Shown: piece after piece, positions 61,859-64,000 of the stretch
Numbering within the stretch: the stretch's first letter is position 1
Layout of the letters: every line of letters starts with the position of its first letter
NCBI GenBank assembly: GCA_963678705.1
Contig: OY783217.1
Location: 6,386,001 to 6,450,000, forward strand
Reading direction: 5' to 3'
DNA: 64,000 nt
Source of the DNA: Panorpa germanica
Lineage: Eukaryota > Arthropoda > Insecta > Mecoptera > Panorpidae
Made by a program: the position numbers and the translations under genes
The notes under the pieces: generated by a model
Told to the model about the DNA's origin: nothing
The model's input: only the letters and a program-made list of their open reading frames with translations
Databases searched by the model: none

Positions 61859-64000
61859 AAGCGACAAATCAAGGCCTAAAATCTCATCATTTTAGTTAGA
61901 CAATAAGACACCAGTTCTTTTATAATTTCTATCAATTGTCATTGAATTCAGTAATGTATGTCATTCATTGTTAAACTGAATTCGTCGAACGCTTTATGAA
62001 CTTTAACCCGAACATTCATATACCATCATTTCACGAATATGGTTGCAATAACAATAACATTACAATCATATAATTTAATTGTTATTTGGTTATTACAAAC
62101 TATATTATTCTGGTGCGTTGATGATAAGCCAGATATCACTGCGAATGGTCGTAATGTCATTGTTTGGACATAACCTAACTAATTGTGAACATGAAACAGC
62201 AACTAGCTCTAAAATCCATGTGGCGTATCAAATTTAAGGGGTGCTTTGTATCAGTGAGAAGCCTAATGAGGTTCATAAATATTAAGGGTTCAAGAAATAA
62301 ACAAACATGAAATGCTAATGGATATTTACATAACATTAATTAACAGATTTAATAATTCAATGTTATGTTCCATATATTGGATAAAGATAAAAATCTGTTA
62401 TTATAAAGCAATAAGTCCAATGACATGCATAATAAAATATTCAAAAGTTCTTATTATATAAATATATATAATCAGAAAAACCAATTACGCAAAAAGCCAT
62501 TCAAATAATACACTACATTATCAGTATGAAAGCTGACAGCACTCCGAGATGAAATATATTTATTATACAACACTTGAAACCGTCTGAATTTGTATTTTCT
62601 TGTATAAGTATATTGTTTTTCTATTTGTAACGGATAATTATTCTATTTGTACCAGTCTTATGTTTCCCTTTTATCGCCAACATTAATCCTCTTTTATTCT
62701 ATCTCACTCTAACTTATATTAAATTATATATAACTCCTTTAATTCTTTTTATACATTCACCCTTCTTCATATTAAATATAATTTACTTCCATTAGATAAT
62801 ACTAGTGGGGACAACACTAAGTGGATCGATGAGTTTGATATAATGTGAATAAATACATCGATATATATCAATGAACCAATATGTTACCATTTGACTGTAT
62901 TTATTTTTGATTCACTAGTGTTAGATATAAATAGAGAATATACTAACTAAAATTATACTTGACCTCTTTTTAAGAGCACCCTTAAACATTGAACGTTTGT
63001 TGAAAGAACTATATCCGACAAAATTTGACTTAACTTACTCATCCAATGTTATCGACAGACGTTAAGTAAGTTGATAAATAGGTTCGATATCTTAAGCCTA
63101 TTTAAGAGGTCTAAAAATCATAATATAGTTCTTTGAAAAAACTTCTGATGTTAAAGAGTGTAAGGAAAATAAGTGCCTAAATATCAATATTTTTAAAAGG
63201 CTTTGCGCATACATGTCGTATATTTTTAGACGCTACTTTTTCACTGTAGTATCGTTATACGTACACTCTAAAAAAAATGCTTTAGACGTCTCTTTCTTAG
63301 ACTAGAGCGAATGCCTTAAGCATAAAATCTGTATTATTTAACTTTGCTTTTGTTTAAATTTGATAAAAATTGATAACGCATTGTTTACAAATGATTGTTT
63401 TCTAAGAGCGATATATGTATATCGAATTTCTATAATCGAAAATAGTTTTATTTTCAATACACAACCCTATACATTACTGAGGCAGACAAAATTGAAATGT
63501 TGCATTAACCATTCATTCCTTTACTATTCAAGATTTTAAATTCATTCGTGTCTTTGTAACTTAATGTAATAAATTCATGTCATATATTTTTTTAATATAT
63601 CGTAAGGCAATTTTATAGGTTTGCGTGAATAATTTTACGGTGACGTGCTGCATTTTGTCAGCCATATAATGTAGACGATAAGAGCAGTGAAATGTACAAA
63701 AAAAAATTAAGTAACAAAGAAGAAATTATTACATGACATGGATATATTTTTAAAAGCATGTAACTGGAGTGACGTGCATGTGTAAAAGTATTCTAACTTA
63801 CTGAGAAACAATGTGCTATATTCAACCTAAGCTAATATCTGATATCTCGAAAAACGTAACGTCATTCCATGAGTCGAGTGGTGTCAAAAGTTCTCAATGC
63901 GTGTAACGCTACTTTAATATACCCCAACCCTCTCAAGTAATCAGAAAATATTAAAAAGAAAACAAAGGAAGAAGTTGCAGCTATTTACAATATATAAAAA

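Overview
The window is AT-rich eukaryotic DNA, almost certainly from an insect and probably a moth or butterfly. The evidence is spliced coding sequence that reads as arthropod N-cadherin (CadN), intronic DNA full of small foldback DNA transposons, tRNA-type SINEs and simple repeats, and a short Helitron of the kind common in Lepidoptera. The order-level assignment is inference. No bacterial operons, rRNA or tRNA genes, CRISPR arrays or viral genes were seen.

Only one gene can be supported: a central part of CadN on the minus strand, so transcription runs from high to low coordinates. Seven constitutive exons and two tandem alternative exons lie between 57823 and 46772. Exon edges were set by reading across splice sites, and codon phase is continuous at every junction. 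Together they encode consecutive cadherin (EC) repeats of the extracellular region. The signal peptide and N-terminal repeats (beyond 64000) and the remaining repeats, EGF/laminin-G region, membrane segment and cytoplasmic tail (beyond position 1) are outside the window.

The most interesting locus is 51335-52016. Two homologous exons, each exactly 191 nt and about 54% identical in protein, sit 300 nt apart between exons that fit either one. Because 191 is not a multiple of three and the flanking phases are 0 and 2, including both or neither shifts the frame. They therefore behave as a frame-locked mutually exclusive pair, matching in kind the alternative exon pairs known in Drosophila CadN. 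Both have GC-rich third codon positions (about 65-70%) against about 34% in the preceding constitutive exon, and both have weak splice sites.

A 12-nt sequence at 61085-61096 has a CTAAT branch-point match, a long pyrimidine tract, a CAG acceptor and a GTAAGTAC donor. It is a candidate in-frame microexon of CadN.

Downstream of the last exon (46772), no further coding sequence is visible down to position 1, so this intron is at least 46.7 kb long. It holds SINEs, a repeat family resembling LINE 3' ends, a Helitron, several MITEs, microsatellites and one candidate recursive splice site near 2211. The upstream part (57.9-64 kb) holds a long TA microsatellite, an LTR-like region with tandem repeats, and a nested set of inverted-repeat elements.
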